A stretch of 64,000 nt of DNA from Auanema rhodensis (taxonomy: Eukaryota > Nematoda > Chromadorea > Rhabditida > Rhabditidae), in assembly GCA_964057225.1 (NCBI GenBank), contig OZ059895.1:23446688-23510687 (forward strand), read 5' to 3'. The notes under the pieces are model-generated. The model was given only the letters and a program-made list of their open reading frames with translations. It did not search any database and was not told where the DNA came from. This document shows, piece by piece, positions 23,875-38,616 of this stretch; within the stretch, counting starts at the first letter, position 1, and the number at the start of each line of letters is the position of its first letter. The position numbers were made by a program, and so were the translations under genes.

Positions 23875-24927
23875 AGTGCATTCGATGCGGATTTTTAAGC
23901 TGCGTCGATCTGTGTTATCAGATTTGCGCTAGCTTAAAAATGCACCGAGATATCAACTGATATATGTTCACACTTATATCCTCGATTTTCACCCTGAAGA
24001 ATCAATTTTTTCGTTGAATAACAATGTCCATCGTCTTTGCCTTGAAAAAAGAAATCTAAAAACATCTACTTTTTGCTAAATTATTTTGAAATTTTTCGAA
24101 AAAATTTTTGTCAAAATGTTTTTGGAAGCAATGTTGAGTGTACATGGAAACTCAACATACACTAATGCATCATTTTTCAAACGATCATAACTAATTTTTG
24201 TATTGAGCGTTTCTCAATGTAGTATAAGGCATTCGATGCGGATTTTTAAGCTGCGTCGATCTGTGTTATCAGATTTGCGCTAGCTTAAAAATGCACCGAG
24301 ATATCAACTGATATAAGTTCACACTTAGATCCTCGATTTTCACCCTGAAGAATTAATTTTTTCGTTGAATAACAATGTCCATCGTCTTTGCCTTGAAAAA
24401 ACAAATCTAAAAACATCTACTTCTTGCTAAATTATTTTGAAATTTTTCGAAAAAATTTTTGTCAAAATGTTTTTGGAAGCAATGTTGAGTGTACATGGAA
24501 ACTCAACATACACTAATGCATCATTTTTCAAACGATCATAACTAATTTTTGTATTAAGCGTTTCTCAATGTAGTATAGTGCATTCGATGCGGATTTTTAA
24601 GCTGCGTCGATCTGTTTTATCAGATTTGCGCTAGCTTAAAAATGCACCGAGATATCAACTGATATAAGTTCACACTTATATCCTCGATTTTCACCCTGAA
24701 GAATTAATTTTTTCGTTGAATAACAATGTCCATCGTCTTTGCCTTGAAAAAAGGAATCTAAAAACATCTACTTTTTGCTAAATTATTTTGAAATTTTTCG
24801 AAAAAATTTTTGTCAAAATGTTTTTGGAAGCAATGTTGAGTGTACATGGAAACTCAACATACACTAATGCATCATTTTTCAAACGATCATAACTAATTTT
24901 TGTATTAAGCGTTTCTCTATGTAGTAT
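23524..24927 (+). repeat. Dispersed four-monomer module, copy 2 (M68-M71)
   Basis: Same order of subtypes as 15449-16853. TATTTG at offset 89 is shared with copy 3, so copies 2 and 3 are closer to each other. M69 has GAAATC instead of GGAATC, M70 has CTTCTTGC and M71 has a CTCTATG tail. It straddles the boundary between domains 4 and 5. Confidence 0.78.
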
Positions 24928-25278
24928 AGTGCATTCGATGCGGATTTTTAAGCTGCGTCGATCTGTGTTATCAGATTTGCGCTAGCTTAAAAATGCACCG
25001 AGATATCAACTGATATAAGTTCACACTTAGATCCTCGATTTTCACCCTGAAGAATTAATTTTTTTGTTGAATAACAATGTCCATCGTCTTTGCCTTGAAA
25101 AAACAAATCTAAAAACATCTACTTTTTGCTAAATTATTTTGAAATTTTTCGAAAAAATTTTTGTCAAAATGTTTTTGGAAGCAATGTTGAGTGTACATGG
25201 AAACTCAACATACACTAATGCATCATTTTTCAAACGATCATAACTAATTTTTGTATTAAGCGTTTCTCAATGTTGTAT

Positions 25279-27384
25279 AGTGCATTCGATGCGGATTTTT
25301 AAGCTGCGTCGATCTGTTTTATCAGATTTGTGCTAGCTTAAAAATGCACCGAGATATCAACTGATATAAGTTCACACTTAGATCCTCGATTTTCACCCTG
25401 AAGCATTAATTTTTTTGTTGAATAACAATGTCCATCGTCTTTGCCTTGAAAAAACAAATCTAAAAACATCTACTTTTTGCTAAATTATTTTGAAATTTTT
25501 CGAAAAAATTTTTGTCAAAATGTTTTTGGAAGCAATGTTGAGTGTACATGGAAACTCAACATACACTAATGCATCATTTTTCAAACGATCATAACTAATT
25601 TTTATATTAAGCGTTTCTCAATGTAGTATAGTGCATTCGATGCGGATTTTTAAGCTGCGTCGATCTGTGTTATCAGATTTGCGCTAGCTTAAAAATGCAC
25701 CGAGATATCAACTGATATAAGTTCCCACTTATATCCTCGATTTTCACCCTGAAGAATTAATTTTTTCGTTGAATAACAATGTCCATCGTCTTTGCCTTGA
25801 AAAAAGGAATCTAAAAACATCTACTTTTTGCTAAATTATTTTGAAATTTTTCGAAAAAATTTTTGTCAAAATGTTTTTAGAAGCAATGTTGAGTGTACAT
25901 AGAAACTCAACATACACTAATGCATCATTTTTCAAACGATCATAACTAATTTTTGTATTAAGCGTTTCTCAATGTAGTATAGTGCATTCGATGCGGATTT
26001 TTAAGCTGCAATGATCTGTGTTATCAGATTTGCGCTAGCTTAAAAATGCACCGAGATATCAACTGATATAAGTTCACACTTATATCCTCGATTTTCACCC
26101 TGAAGAATTAATTTTTTCGTTGAATAACAATGTTCATCGTCTTTGCCTTGAAAAAAGGAATCTAAAAACATCTACTTTTTGCTAAATTATTTTGAAATTT
26201 TTCGAAAAAATTTTTGTCAAAATGTTTTTGGAAGCAATGTTGAGTGTACATGGAAACTCAACATACACTAATGCATCATTTTTCAAACGATCATAACTAA
26301 TTTTTGTATTAAGCGTTTCTCAATGTAGTATAAGGCATTCGATGCGGATTTTTAAGCTGCGTCGATCTGTTTTATCAGATTTGTGCTAGCTTAAAAATGC
26401 ACCGAGATATCAACTGATATAAGTTCACACTTAGATCCTCGATTTTCACCCTGAAGCATTAATTTTTTTGTTGAATAACAATGTCCATCGTCTTTGCCTT
26501 GAAAAAACAAATCTAAAAACATCTACTTTTTGCTAAATTATTTTGAAATTTTTCGAAAAAATTTTTGTCAAAATGTTTTTGGAAGCAATGTTGAGTGTAC
26601 ATGGAAACTCAACATACACTAATGCATCATTTTTCAAACGATCATAACGAATTTTTATATTAAGCGTTTCTCAATGTAGTATAGTGCATTCGATGCGGAT
26701 TTTTAAGCTGCGTCGATCTGTGTTATCAGATTTGCGCTAGCTTAAAAATGCACCGAGATATCAACTGATATAAGTTCCCACTTATATCCTCGATTTTCAC
26801 CCTGAAGAATTAATTTTTTCGTTGAATAACAATGTCCATCGTCTTTGCCTTGAAAAAAGGAATCTAAAAACATCTACTTTTTGCTAAATTATTTTGAAAT
26901 TTTTCGAAAAAATTTTTGTCAAAATGTTTTTAGAAGCAATGTTGAGTGTACATAGAAACTCAACATACACTAATGCATCATTTTTCAAACGATCATAACT
27001 AATTTTTGTATTAAGCGTTTCTCAATGTAGTATAGTGCATTCGATGCGGATTTTTAAGCTGCAATGATCTGTGTTATCAGATTTGCGCTAGCTTAAAAAT
27101 GCACCGAGATATCAACTGATATAAGTTCACACTTATATCCTCGATTTTCACCCTGAAGAATTAATTTTTTCGTTGAATAACAATGTCCATCGTCTTTGCC
27201 TTGAAAAAAGGAATCTAAAAACATCTACTTTTTGCTAAATTATTTTGAAATTTTTCGAAAAAATTTTTGTCAAAATGTTTTTGGAAGCAATGTTGAGTGT
27301 ACATGGAAACTCAACATACACTAATGCATCATTTTTCGAACGATCATAACTAATTTTTGTATTAAGCGTTTCTCAATGTAGTAT
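25279..27384 (+). repeat. Tandem duplication of a three-monomer unit (2 x 1053 bp)
   Basis: M73-M75 (25279-26331) and M76-M78 (26332-27384) repeat in order: GTTTT with TTTGTGCTAGC, TAGATCC, GAAGCATT, CAAATC and TTTATATTAAG; then CCCAC with the TAGAA pair; then GCAATGATC. Differences seen are CATAACGAAT in M76, GTTCATC (M75) versus GTCCATC (M78), a TAAGGC tail after M75 only, and TTCGAACG in M78. M74/M77 is itself a chimera, with a CCCAC 5' half and a TAGAA 3' half. Confidence 0.85.
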
Positions 27385-27735
27385 AGTGCATTCGATGCGG
27401 ATTTTTAAGCTGCGTCGATCTGTGTTATCAGATTTGCGCTAGCTTAAAAATGCACCGAGATATCAACTGATATAAGTTCACACTTAGATCCTCGATTTTC
27501 ACCCTGAAGAATTAATTTTTTCGTTGAATAACAATGTCCATCGTCTTTGCCTTGAAAAAACAAATCTAAAAACATCTACTTTTTGCTAAATTATTTTGAA
27601 ATTTTTCGAAAAAATTTTTGTCAAAATGTTTTTGGAAGCAATGTTGAGTGTACATGGAAACTCAACATACACTAATGCATCATTTTTCAAACGATCATAA
27701 CTAATTTTTGTATTAAGCGTTTCTCAATGTAGTAT

Positions 27736-30543
27736 AGTGCATTCGATGCGGATTTTTAAGTTGCGTCGATCTGTGTTATCAGATTTGCGCTAGCTTAAAA
27801 ATGCACCGAGATATCAACTGATATAAGTTCACACTTATATCCTCGATTTTCACCCTGAAGAATTAATTTTTTCGTTGAATAACAATGTCCATCGTCTTTG
27901 CCTTGAAAAAAGAAATCTAAAAACATCTACTTTTTGCTAAATTATTTTGAAATTTTTCGAAAAAATTTTTGTCAAAATGTTTTTGGAAGCAATGTTGAGT
28001 GTACATGGAAACTCAACATACACTAATGCATCATTTTTCAAACGATCATAACTAATTTTTGTATTAAGCGTTTCTCAATGTAGTATAGTGCATTCGATGC
28101 GGATTTTTAAGCTGCGTCGATCTGTGTTATCAGATTTGCGCTAGCTTAAAAATGCACCGAGATATCAACTGATATATGTTCACACTTATATCCTCGATTT
28201 TCACCCTGAAGAATCAATTTTTTCGTTGAATAACAATGTCCATCGTCTTTGCCTTGAAAAAAGGAATCTAAAAACATCTACTTTTTGCTAAATTATTTTG
28301 AAATTTTTCGAAAAAATTTTTGTCAAAATGTTTTTGGAAGCAATGTTGAGTGTACATGGAAACTCAACATACACTAATGCATCATTTTTCAAACGATCAT
28401 AACTAATTTTTGTATTGAGCGTTTCTCAATGTAGTATAAGGCATTCGATGCGGATTTTTAAGCTGCGTCGATCTGTGTTATCAGATTTGCGCTAGCTTAA
28501 AAATGCACCGAGATATCAACTGATATAAGTTCACACTTAGATCCTCGATTTTCACCCTGAAGAATTAATTTTTTCGTTGAATAACAATGTCCATCGTCTT
28601 TGCCTTGAAAAAACAAATCTAAAAACATCTACTTTTTGCTAAATTATTTTGAAATTTTTCGAAAAAATTTTTGTCAAAATGTTTTTGGAAGCAATGTTGA
28701 GTGTACATGGAAACTCAACATACACTAATGCATCATTTTTCAAACGATCATAACTAATTTTTGTATTAAGCGTTTCTCAATGTAGTATAGTGCATTCGAT
28801 GCGGATTTTTAAGCTGCGTCGATCTGTTTTATCAGATTTGCGCTAGCTTAAAAATGCACCGAGATATCAACTGATATAAGTTCACACTTATATCCTCGAT
28901 TTTCACCCTGAAGAATTAATTTTTTCGTTGAATAACAATGTCCATCGTCTTTGCCTTGAAAAAAGGAATCTAAAAACATCTACTTTTTGCTAAATTATTT
29001 TGAAATTTTTTGAAAAAATTTTTGTCAAAATGTTTTTGGAAGCAATGTTGAGTGTACATGGAAACTCAACATACACTAATGCATCATTTTTCAAACGATC
29101 ATAGCTAATTTTTGTATTAAGCGTTTCTCAATGTAGTATAGTGCATTCGATGCGGATTTTTAAGTTGCGTCGATCTGTGTTATCAGATTTGCGCTAGCTT
29201 AAAAATGCACCGAGATATCAACTGATATAAGTTCACACTTATATCCTCGATTTTCACCCTGAAGAATTAATTTTTTCGTTGAATAACAATGTCCATCGTC
29301 TTTGCCTTGAAAAAAGAAATCTAAAAACATCTACTTTTTGCTAAATTATTTTGAAATTTTTCGAAAAAATTTTTGTCAAAATGTTTTTGGAAGCAATGTT
29401 GAGTGTACATGGAAACTCAACATACACTAATGCATCATTTTTCAAACGATCATAACTAATTTTTGTATTAAGCGTTTCTCAATGTAGTATAGTGCATTCG
29501 ATGCGGATTTTTAAGCTGCGTCGATCTGTGTTATCAGATTTGCGCTAGCTTAAAAATGCACCGAGATATCAACTGATATATGTTCACACTTATATCCTCG
29601 ATTTTCACCCTGAAGAATCAATTTTTTCGTTGAATAACAATGTCCATCGTCTTTGCCTTGAAAAAAGGAATCTAAAAACATCTACTTTTTGCTAAATTAT
29701 TTTGAAATTTTTCGAAAAAATTTTTGTCAAAATGTTTTTGGAAGCAATGTTGAGTGTACATGGAAACTCAACATACACTAATGCATCATTTTTCAAACGA
29801 TCATAACTAATTTTTGTATTGAGCGTTTCTCAATGTAGTATAAGGCATTCGATGCGGATTTTTAAGCTGCGTCGATCTGTGTTATCAGATTTGCGCTAGC
29901 TTAAAAATGCACCGAGATATCAACTGATATAAGTTCACACTTAGATCCTCGATTTTCACCCTGAAGAATTAATTTTTTCGTTGAATAACAATGTCCATCG
30001 TCTTTGCCTTGAAAAAACAAATCTAAAAACATCTACTTTTTGCTAAATTATTTTGAAATTTTTCGAAAAAATTTTTGTCAAAATGTTTTTGGAAGCAATG
30101 TTGAGTGTACATGGAAACTCAACATACACTAATGTATCATTTTTCAAACGATCATAACTAATTTTTGTATTAAGCGTTTCTCAATGTAGTATAGTGCATT
30201 CGATGCGGATTTTTAAGCTGCGTCGATCTGTTTTATCAGATTTGCGCTAGCTTAAAAATGCACCGAGATATCAACTGATATAAGTTCACACTTATATCCT
30301 CGATTTTCACCCTGAAGAATTAATTTTTTCGTTGAATAACAATGTCCATCGTCTTTGCCTTGAAAAAAGGAATCTAAAAACATCTACTTTTTGCTAAATT
30401 ATTTTGAAATTTTTCGAAAAAATTTTTGTCAAAATGTTTTTGGAAGCAATGTTGAGTGTACATGGAAACTCAACATACACTAATGCATCATTTTTCAAAC
30501 GATCATAACTAATTTTTGTATTAAGGGTTTCTCCATGTAGTAT
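27736..30543 (+). repeat. Tandem duplication of a four-monomer unit (2 x 1404 bp)
   Basis: M80-M83 (27736-29139) and M84-M87 (29140-30543) share the order AAGTTGCG/GAAATC; TATATG/TCAATT with ATTGAGCG and TAAGGC tail; TAGATCC/CAAATC; GTTTT/GGAATC. Private changes are TTTTTTGAAA and CATAGCTAAT in M83, ATGTATC in M86 and an AAGGGTTTCTCCATG tail in M87. Confidence 0.87.
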
Positions 30544-30894
30544 AGTGCATTCGATGCGGATTTTTAAGCTGCGTCGATCTGTGTTATCAGATTTGCGCTA
30601 GCTTAAAAATGCACCGAGATATCAACTGATATAAGTTCACACTTAGATCCTCGATTTTCACCCTGAAGAATTAATTTTTTTGTTGAATAACAATGTCCAT
30701 CGTCTTTGCCTTGAAAAAACAAATCTAAAAACATCTACTTTTTGCTAAATTATTTTGAAATTTTTCGAAAAAATTTTTGTCAAAATGTTTTTGGAAGCAA
30801 TGTTGAGTGTACATGGAAACTCAACATACACTAATGCATCATTTTTCAAACGATCATAACTAATTTTTGTATTAAGGGTTTTTCCATGTAGTAT

Positions 30895-33800
30895 AGTGCA
30901 TTCGATGCGGATTTTTAAGCTGCGTCGATCTGTGTTATCAGATTTGCGCTAGCTTAAAAATGCACCGAGATATCAACTGATATAAGTTCACACTTAGATC
31001 CTCGATTTTCACCCTGAAGAATTAATTTTTTTGTTGAATAACAATGTCCATCGTCTTTGCCTTGAAAAAACAAATCTAAAAACATCTACTTTTTGCTAAA
31101 TTATTTTGAAATTTTTCGAAAAAATTTTTGTCAAAATGTTTTTGGAAGCAATGTTGAGTGTACATGGAAACTCAACATACACTAATGCATCATTTTTCAA
31201 ACGATCATAACTAATTTTTGTATTAAGAGTTTCTCCATGTAGTATAGTGCATTCGATGCGGATTTTTAAGCTGCGTCGATCTGTGTTATCAGATTTGCGC
31301 TAGCTTAAAAATGCACCGAGATATCAACTGATATAAGTTCACACTTAGATCCTCGATTTTCACCCTGAAGCATTAATTTTTTTGTTGAATAACATAGTCC
31401 ATCGTCTTTGCCTTGAAAAAACAAATCTAAAAACATCTACTTTTTGCTAAATTATTTTGAAATTTTTCGAAAAAATTTTTGTCAAAATGTTTTTGGAAGC
31501 AATGTTGAGTGTACATGGAAACTCAACATACACTAATGCATCATTTTTCAAACGATCATAACTAATTTTTATATTAAGCGTTTCTCAATGTAGTATAGTG
31601 CATTCGATGCGGATTTTTAAGCTGCGTCGATCTGTGTTATCAGATTTGCGCTAGCTTAAAAATGGACCGAGATATCAACTGATATAAGTTCACACTTAGA
31701 TCCTCGATTTTCACCCTGAAGAATTAATTTTTTTGTTGAATAACAATGTCCATCGTCTTTGCCTTGAAAAAACAAATCTAAAAACATCTACTTTTTGCTA
31801 AATTATTTTGAAATTTTTCGAAAAAATTTTTGTCAAAATGTTTTTGGAAGCAATGTTGAGTGTACATGGAAACTCAACATACACTAATGCATCATTTTTC
31901 AAACGATCATAACTAATTTTTGTATTAAGCGTTTCTCAATGTAGTATAGTGCATTCGATGCGGATTTTTAAGCTGCGTCGATCTGTTTTATCAGATTTGC
32001 GCTAGCTTAAAAATGCACCGAGATATCAACTGATATAAGTTCCCACTTATATCCTCGATTTTCACCCTGAAGAATTAATTTTTTCGTTGAATAACAATGT
32101 CCATCGTCTTTGCCTTGAAAAAAGGAATCTAAAAACATCTACTTTTTGCTAAATTATTTTGAAATTTTTCGAAAAAATTTTTGTCAAAATGTTTTTGGAA
32201 GCAATGTTGAGTGTACATGGAAACTCAACATACACTAATGCATCATTTTTCAAACGATCATAACTAATTTTTGTATTAAGCGTTTCTCAATGTAGCATAG
32301 TGCATTCGATGCGGATTTTTAAGCTGCATCGATCTGTGTTATCAGATTTGCGCTAGCTTAAAAATGCACCGAGATATCAACTGATATAAGTTCACACTTA
32401 TATCCTCGATTTTCACCCTGAAGAATTAATTTTTTCGTTGAATAACAATGTCCATCGTCTTTGCCTTGAAAAAAGAAATCTAAAAACATCTACTTTTTGC
32501 TAAATTATTTTGAAATTTTTCGAAAAAATTTTTGTCAAAATGTTTTTGGAAGCAATGTTGAGTGTACATGGAAACTCAACATACACTAATGCATCATTTT
32601 TCAAACGATCATAACTAATTTTTATATTAAGCGTTTCTCAATGTAGTATAGTGCATTCGATGCGGATTTTTAAGCTGCGTCGATCTGTGTTATCAGATTT
32701 GCGCTAGCTTAAAAATGCACCGAGATATCAACTGATATAAGTTCACACTTAGATCCTCGATTTTCACCCTGAAGAATTAATTTTTTTGTTGAATAACAAT
32801 GTCCATCGTCTTTGCCTTGAAAAAACAAATCTAAAAACATCTACTTTTTGCTAAATTATTTTGAAATTTTTCGAAAAAATTTTTGTCAAAATGTTTTTGG
32901 AAGCAATGTTGAGTGTACATGGAAACTCAACATACACTAATGCATCATTTTTCAAACGATCATAACTAATTTTTGTATTAAGAGTTTCTCCATGTAGTAT
33001 AGTGCATTCGATGCGGATTTTTAAGCTGCGTCGATCTGTGTTATCAGATTTGCGCTAGCTTAAAAATGCACCGAGATATCAACTGATATAAGTTCACACT
33101 TAGATCCTCGATTTTCACCCTGAAGCATTAATTTTTTTGTTGAATAACAATGTCCATCGTCTTTGCCTTGAAAAAACAAATCTAAAAACATCTACTTTTT
33201 GCTAAATTATTTTGAAATTTTTCGAAAAAATTTTTGTCAAAATGTTTTTGGAAGCAATGTTGAGTGTACATGGAAACTCAACATACACTAATGCATCATT
33301 TTTCAAACGATCATAACTAATTTTTATATTAAGCGTTTCTCAATGTAGTATAGTGCATTCGATGCGGATTTTTAAGCTGCGTCGATCTGTGTTATCAGAT
33401 TTGCGCTAGCTTAAAAATGGACCGAGATATCAACTGATATAAGTTCACACTTAGATCCTCGATTTTCACCCTGAAGAATTAATTTTTTTGTTGAATAACA
33501 ATGTCCATCGTCTTTGCCTTGAAAAAACAAATCTAAAAACATCTACTTTTTGCTAAATTATTTTGAAATTTTTCGAAAAAATTTTTGTCAAAATGTTTTT
33601 GGAAGCAATGTTGAGTGTACATGGAAACTCAACATACACTAATGCATCATTTTTCAAACGATCATAACTAATTTTTGTATTAAGCGTTTCTCAATGTAGT
33701 ATAGTGCATTCGATGCGGATTTTTAAGCTGCGTCGATCTGTTTTATCAGATTTGCGCTAGCTTAAAAATGCACCGAGATATCAACTGATATAAGTTCCCA

Positions 33801-34404
33801 CTTATATCCTCGATTTTCACCCTGAAGAATTAATTTTTTCGTTGAATAACAATGTCCATCGTCTTTGCCTTGAAAAAAGGAATCTAAAAACATCTACTTT
33901 TTGCTAAATTATTCTGAAATTTTTCGAAAAAATTTTTGTCAAAATGTTTTTGGAAGCAATGTTGAGTGTACATGGAAACTCAACATACACTAATGCATCA
34001 TTTTTCAAACGATCATAACTAATTTTTGTATTAAGCGTTTCTCAATGTAGCATAGTGCATTCGATGCGGATTTTTAAGCTGCATCGATCTGTGTTATCAG
34101 ATTTGCGCTAGCTTAAAAATGCACCGAGATATCAACTGATATAAGTTCACACTTATATCCTCGATTTTCACCCTGAAGAATTAATTTTTTCGTTGAATAA
34201 CAATGTCCATCGTCTTTGCCTTGAAAAAAGAAATCTAAAAACATCTACTTTTTGCTAAATTATTTTGAAATTTTTCGAAAAAATTTTTGTCAAAATGTTT
34301 TTGGAAGCAATGTTGAGTGTACATGGAAACTCAACATACACTAATGCATCATTTTTCAAACGATCATAACTAATTTTTATATTAAGCGTTTCTCAATGTA
34401 GTAT
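30895..34404 (+). repeat. Tandem duplication of a five-monomer unit (2 x 1755 bp)
   Basis: M89-M93 (30895-32649) and M94-M98 (32650-34404) match in order: TAGATCC with AAGAGTTTCTCC tail; GAAGCATT with TTTATATTAAG tail; AATGGACC (seen only in M91 and M96); GTTTT/CCCAC with GTAGCATAG tail; GCATCGATC/GAAATC. The only differences I noticed are ATAGTCC in M90 and ATTCTGAAA in M97. Confidence 0.88.
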
Positions 34405-37212
34405 AGTGCATTCGATGCGGATTTTTAAGCTGCGTCGATCTGTGTTATCAGATTTGCGCTAGCTTAAAAATGCACCGAGATATCAACTGATATAAGTTCA
34501 CACTTAGATCCTCGATTTTCACCCTGAAGAATTAATTTTTTTGTTGAATAACAATGTCCATCGTCTTTGCCTTGAAAAAACAAATCTAAAAACATCTACT
34601 TTTTGCTAAATTATTTTGAAATTTTTCGAAAAAATTTTTGTCAAAATGTTTTTGGAAGCAATGTTGAGTGTACATGGAAACTCAACATACACTAATGCAT
34701 CATTTTTCAAACGATCATAACTAATTTTTGTATTAAGCGTTTCTCAATGTAGTATAGTGCATTCGATGCGGATTTTTAAGCTGCGTCGATCTGTTTTATC
34801 AGATTTGCGCTAGCTTAAAAATGCACCGAGATATCAACTGATATAAGTTCCCACTTATATCCTCGATTTTCACCCTGAAGAATTAATTTTTTCGTTGAAT
34901 AACAATGTCCATCGTCTTTGCCTTGAAAAAAGGAATCTAAAAACATCTACTTTTTGCTAAATTATTTTGAAATTTTTCGAAAAAATTTTTGTCAAAATGT
35001 TTTTGGAAGCAATGTTGAGTGTACATGGAAACTCAACATACACTAATGCATCATTTTTCAAACGATCATAACTAATTTTTGTATTAAGCGTTTCTCAATG
35101 TAGCATAGTGCATTCGATGCGGATTTTTAAGCTGCATCGATCTGTGTTATCAGATTTGCGCTAGCTTAAAAATGCACCGAGATATCAACTGATATAAGTT
35201 CACACTTATATCCTCGATTTTCACCCTGAAGAATTAATTTTTTCGTTGAATAACAATGTCCATCGTCTTTGCCTTGAAAAAAGGAATCTAAAAACATCTA
35301 CTTTTTGCTAAATTATTTTGAAATTTTTCGAAAAAATTTTTGTCAAAATGTTTTTGGAAGCAATGTTGAGTGTACATGGAAACTCAACATACACTAATGC
35401 ATCATTTTTCAAACGATCATAACTAATTTTTGTATTAAGCGTTTCTCAATGTAGTATAGTGCATTCGATGCGGATTTTTAAGCTGCGTCGATCTGTTTTA
35501 TCAGATTTGCGCTAGCTTAAAAATGCACCGAGATATCAACTGATATAAGTTCCCACTTATATCCTCGATTTTCACCCTGAAGAATTAATTTTTTCGTTGA
35601 ATAACAATGTCCATCGTCTTTGCCTTGAAAAAAGGAATCTAAAAACATCTACTTTTTGCTAAATTATTCTGAAATTTTTCGAAAAAATTTTTGTCAAAAT
35701 GTTTTTGGAAGCAATGTTGAGTGTACATGGAAACTCAACATACACTAATGCATCATTTTTCAAACGATCATAACTAATTTTTGTATTAAGCGTTTCTCAA
35801 TGTAGCATAGTGCATTCGATGCGGATTTTTAAGCTGCATCGATCTGTGTTATCAGATTTGCGCTAGCTTAAAAATGCACCGAGATATCAACTGATATAAG
35901 TTCACACTTATATCCTCGATTTTCACCCTGAAGAATTAATTTTTTCGTTGAATAACAATGTCCATCGTCTTTGCCTTGAAAAAAGAAATCTAAAAACATC
36001 TACTTTTTGCTAAATTATTTTGAAATTTTTCGAAAAAATTTTTGTCAAAATGTTTTTGGAAGCAATGTTGAGTGTACATGGAAACTCAACATACACTAAT
36101 GCATCATTTTTCAAACGATCATAACTAATTTTTATATTAAGCGTTTCTCAATGTAGTATAGTGCATTCGATGCGGATTTTTAAGCTGCGTCGATCTGTGT
36201 TATCAGATTTGCGCTAGCTTAAAAATGCACCGAGATATCAACTGATATAAGTTCACACTTAGATCCTCGATTTTCACCCTGAAGAATTAATTTTTTTGTT
36301 GAATAACAATGTCCATCGTCTTTGCCTTGAAAAAACAAATCTAAAAACATCTACTTTTTGCTAAATTATTTTGAAATTTTTCGAAAAAATTTTTGTCAAA
36401 ATGTTTTTGGAAGCAATGTTGAGTGTACATGGAAACTCAACATACACTAATGCATCATTTTTCAAACGATCATAACTAATTTTTGTATTAAGCGTTTCTC
36501 AATGTAGTATAGTGCATTCGATGCGGATTTTTAAGCTGCGTCGATCTGTTTTATCAGATTTGCGCTAGCTTAAAAATGCACCGAGATATCAACTGATATA
36601 AGTTCCCACTTATATCCTCGATTTTCACCCTGAAGAATTAATTTTTTCGTTGAATAACAATGTCCATCGTCTTTGCCTTGAAAAAAGGAATCTAAAAACA
36701 TCTACTTTTTGCTAAATTATTTTGAAATTTTTCGAAAAAATTTTTGTCAAAATGTTTTTGGAAGCAATGTTGAGTGTACATGGAAACTCAACATACACTA
36801 ATGCATCATTTTTCAAACGATCATAACTAATTTTTGTATTAAGCGTTTCTCAATGTAGCATAGTGCATTCGATGCGGATTTTTAAGCTGCATCGATCTGT
36901 GTTATCAGATTTGCGCTAGCTTAAAAATGCACCTAGATATCAACTGATATAAGTTCACACTTATATCCTCGATTTTCACCCTGAAGAATTAATTTTTTCG
37001 TTGAATAACAATGTCCATCGTCTTTGCCTTGAAAAAAGAAATCTAAAAACATCTACTTTTTGCTAAATTATTTTGAAATTTTTCGAAAAAATTTTTGTCA
37101 AAATGTTTTTGGAAGCAATGTTGAGTGTACATGGAAACTCAACATACACTAATGCATCATTTTTCAAACGATCATAACTAATTTTTATATTAAGCGTTTC
37201 TCAATGTAGTAT
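33703..37212 (+). repeat. Second five-monomer repeat, overlapping the first and out of phase
   Basis: M97-M101 (33703-35457) and M102-M106 (35458-37212) repeat in order: CCCAC with ATTCTGAAA; CATCGATC with TTTATATTAAG; TAGATCC/CAAATC; CCCAC; CATCGATC. M101 has GGAATC and a GTATTAAG tail, whereas M106 has CACCTAG, GAAATC and TTTATATTAAG. The ATTCTGAAA change that is private to M97 in the previous repeat is shared by M102, which dates this duplication after the previous one. Confidence 0.83.
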
Positions 37213-38616
37213 AGTGCATTCGATGCGGATTTTTAAGCTGCGTCGATCTGTGTTATCAGATTTGCGCTAGCTTAAAAATGCACCGAGATATCAACTGATA
37301 TAAGTTCACACTTATATCCTCGATTTTCACCCTGAAGAATTAATTTTTTCGTTGAATAACAATGTCCATCGTCTTTGCCTTGAAAAAAGAAATCTAAAAA
37401 CATCTACTTTTTGCTAAATTATTTTGAAATTTTTCGAAAAAATTTTTGTCAAAATGTTTTTGGAAGCAATGTTGAGTGTACATGGAAACTCAACATACAC
37501 TAATGCATCATTTTTCAAACAATCATAACTAATTTTTGTATTAAGCGTTTCTCAATGTAGTATAGTGCATTCGATGCAGATTTTTAAGCTGCGTCGATCT
37601 GTGTTATCAGATTTGCGCTAGCTTAAAAATGCACCGAGATATCAACTGATATAAGTTCACACTTAGATCCTCGATTTTCACCCTGAAGAATTAATTTTTT
37701 TGTTGAATAACAATGTCCATCGTCTTTGCCTTGAAAAAACAAATCTAAAAACATCTACTTTTTGCTAAATTATTTTGAAATTTTTCGAAAAAATTTTTGT
37801 CAAAATGTTTTTGGAAGCAATGTTGAGTGTACATGGAAACTCAACATACACTAATGCATCATTTTTCAAACGATCATAACTAATTTTTGTATTAAGCGTT
37901 TCTCAATGTAGTATAGTGCATTCGATGCGGATTTTTAAGCTGCGTCGATCTGTTTTATCAGATTTGCGCTAGCTTAAAAATGCACCGAGATATCAACTGA
38001 TATAAGTTCCCACTTATATCCTCGATTTTCACCCTGAAGAATTAATTTTTTCGTTGAATAACAATGTCCATCGTCTTTGCCTTGAAAAAAGGAATCTAAA
38101 AACATCTACTTTTTGCTAAATTATTTTGAAATTTTTCGAAAAAATTTTTGTCAAAATGTTTTTGGAAGCAATGTTGAGTGTACATGGAAACTCAACATAC
38201 ACTAATGCATCATTTTTCAAACGATCATAACTAATTTTTGTATTAAGCGTTTCTCAATGTAGCATAGTGCATTCGATGCGGATTTTTAAGCTGCATCGAT
38301 CTGTGTTATCAGATTTGCGCTAGCTTAAAAATGCACCTAGATATCAACTGATATAAGTTCACACTTATATCCTCGATTTTCACCCTGAAGAATTAATTTT
38401 TTCGTTGAATAACAATGTCCATCGTCTTTGCCTTGAAAAAAGAAATCTAAAAACATCTACTTTTTGCTAAATTATTTTGAAATTTTTCGAAAAAATTTTT
38501 GTCAAAATGTTTTTGGAAGCAATGTTGAGTGTACATGGAAACTCAACATACACTAATGCATCATTTTTCAAACGATCATAACTAATTTTTATATTAAGCG
38601 TTTCTCAATGTAGTAT

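Larger units (their letters stand above)
23875..38616 (+). repeat. Array domain 5 (M69-M110): TAGATCC/CAAATC and GTTTT/CCCAC type with nested repeats
   Basis: This is the longest domain, built from a recurring order: TAGATCC/TTTTTTTG/CAAATC monomer, then GTTTTATC/CCCACTTATATCC/GGAATC monomer ending GTAGCATAG, then GCATCGATC/GAAATC monomer ending TTTATATTAAG. It contains tandem duplications of three, four and five monomers, listed separately. Two TAGAA-AATG dimers (M74-M75, M77-M78) are embedded. No gene is present. Confidence 0.75.
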
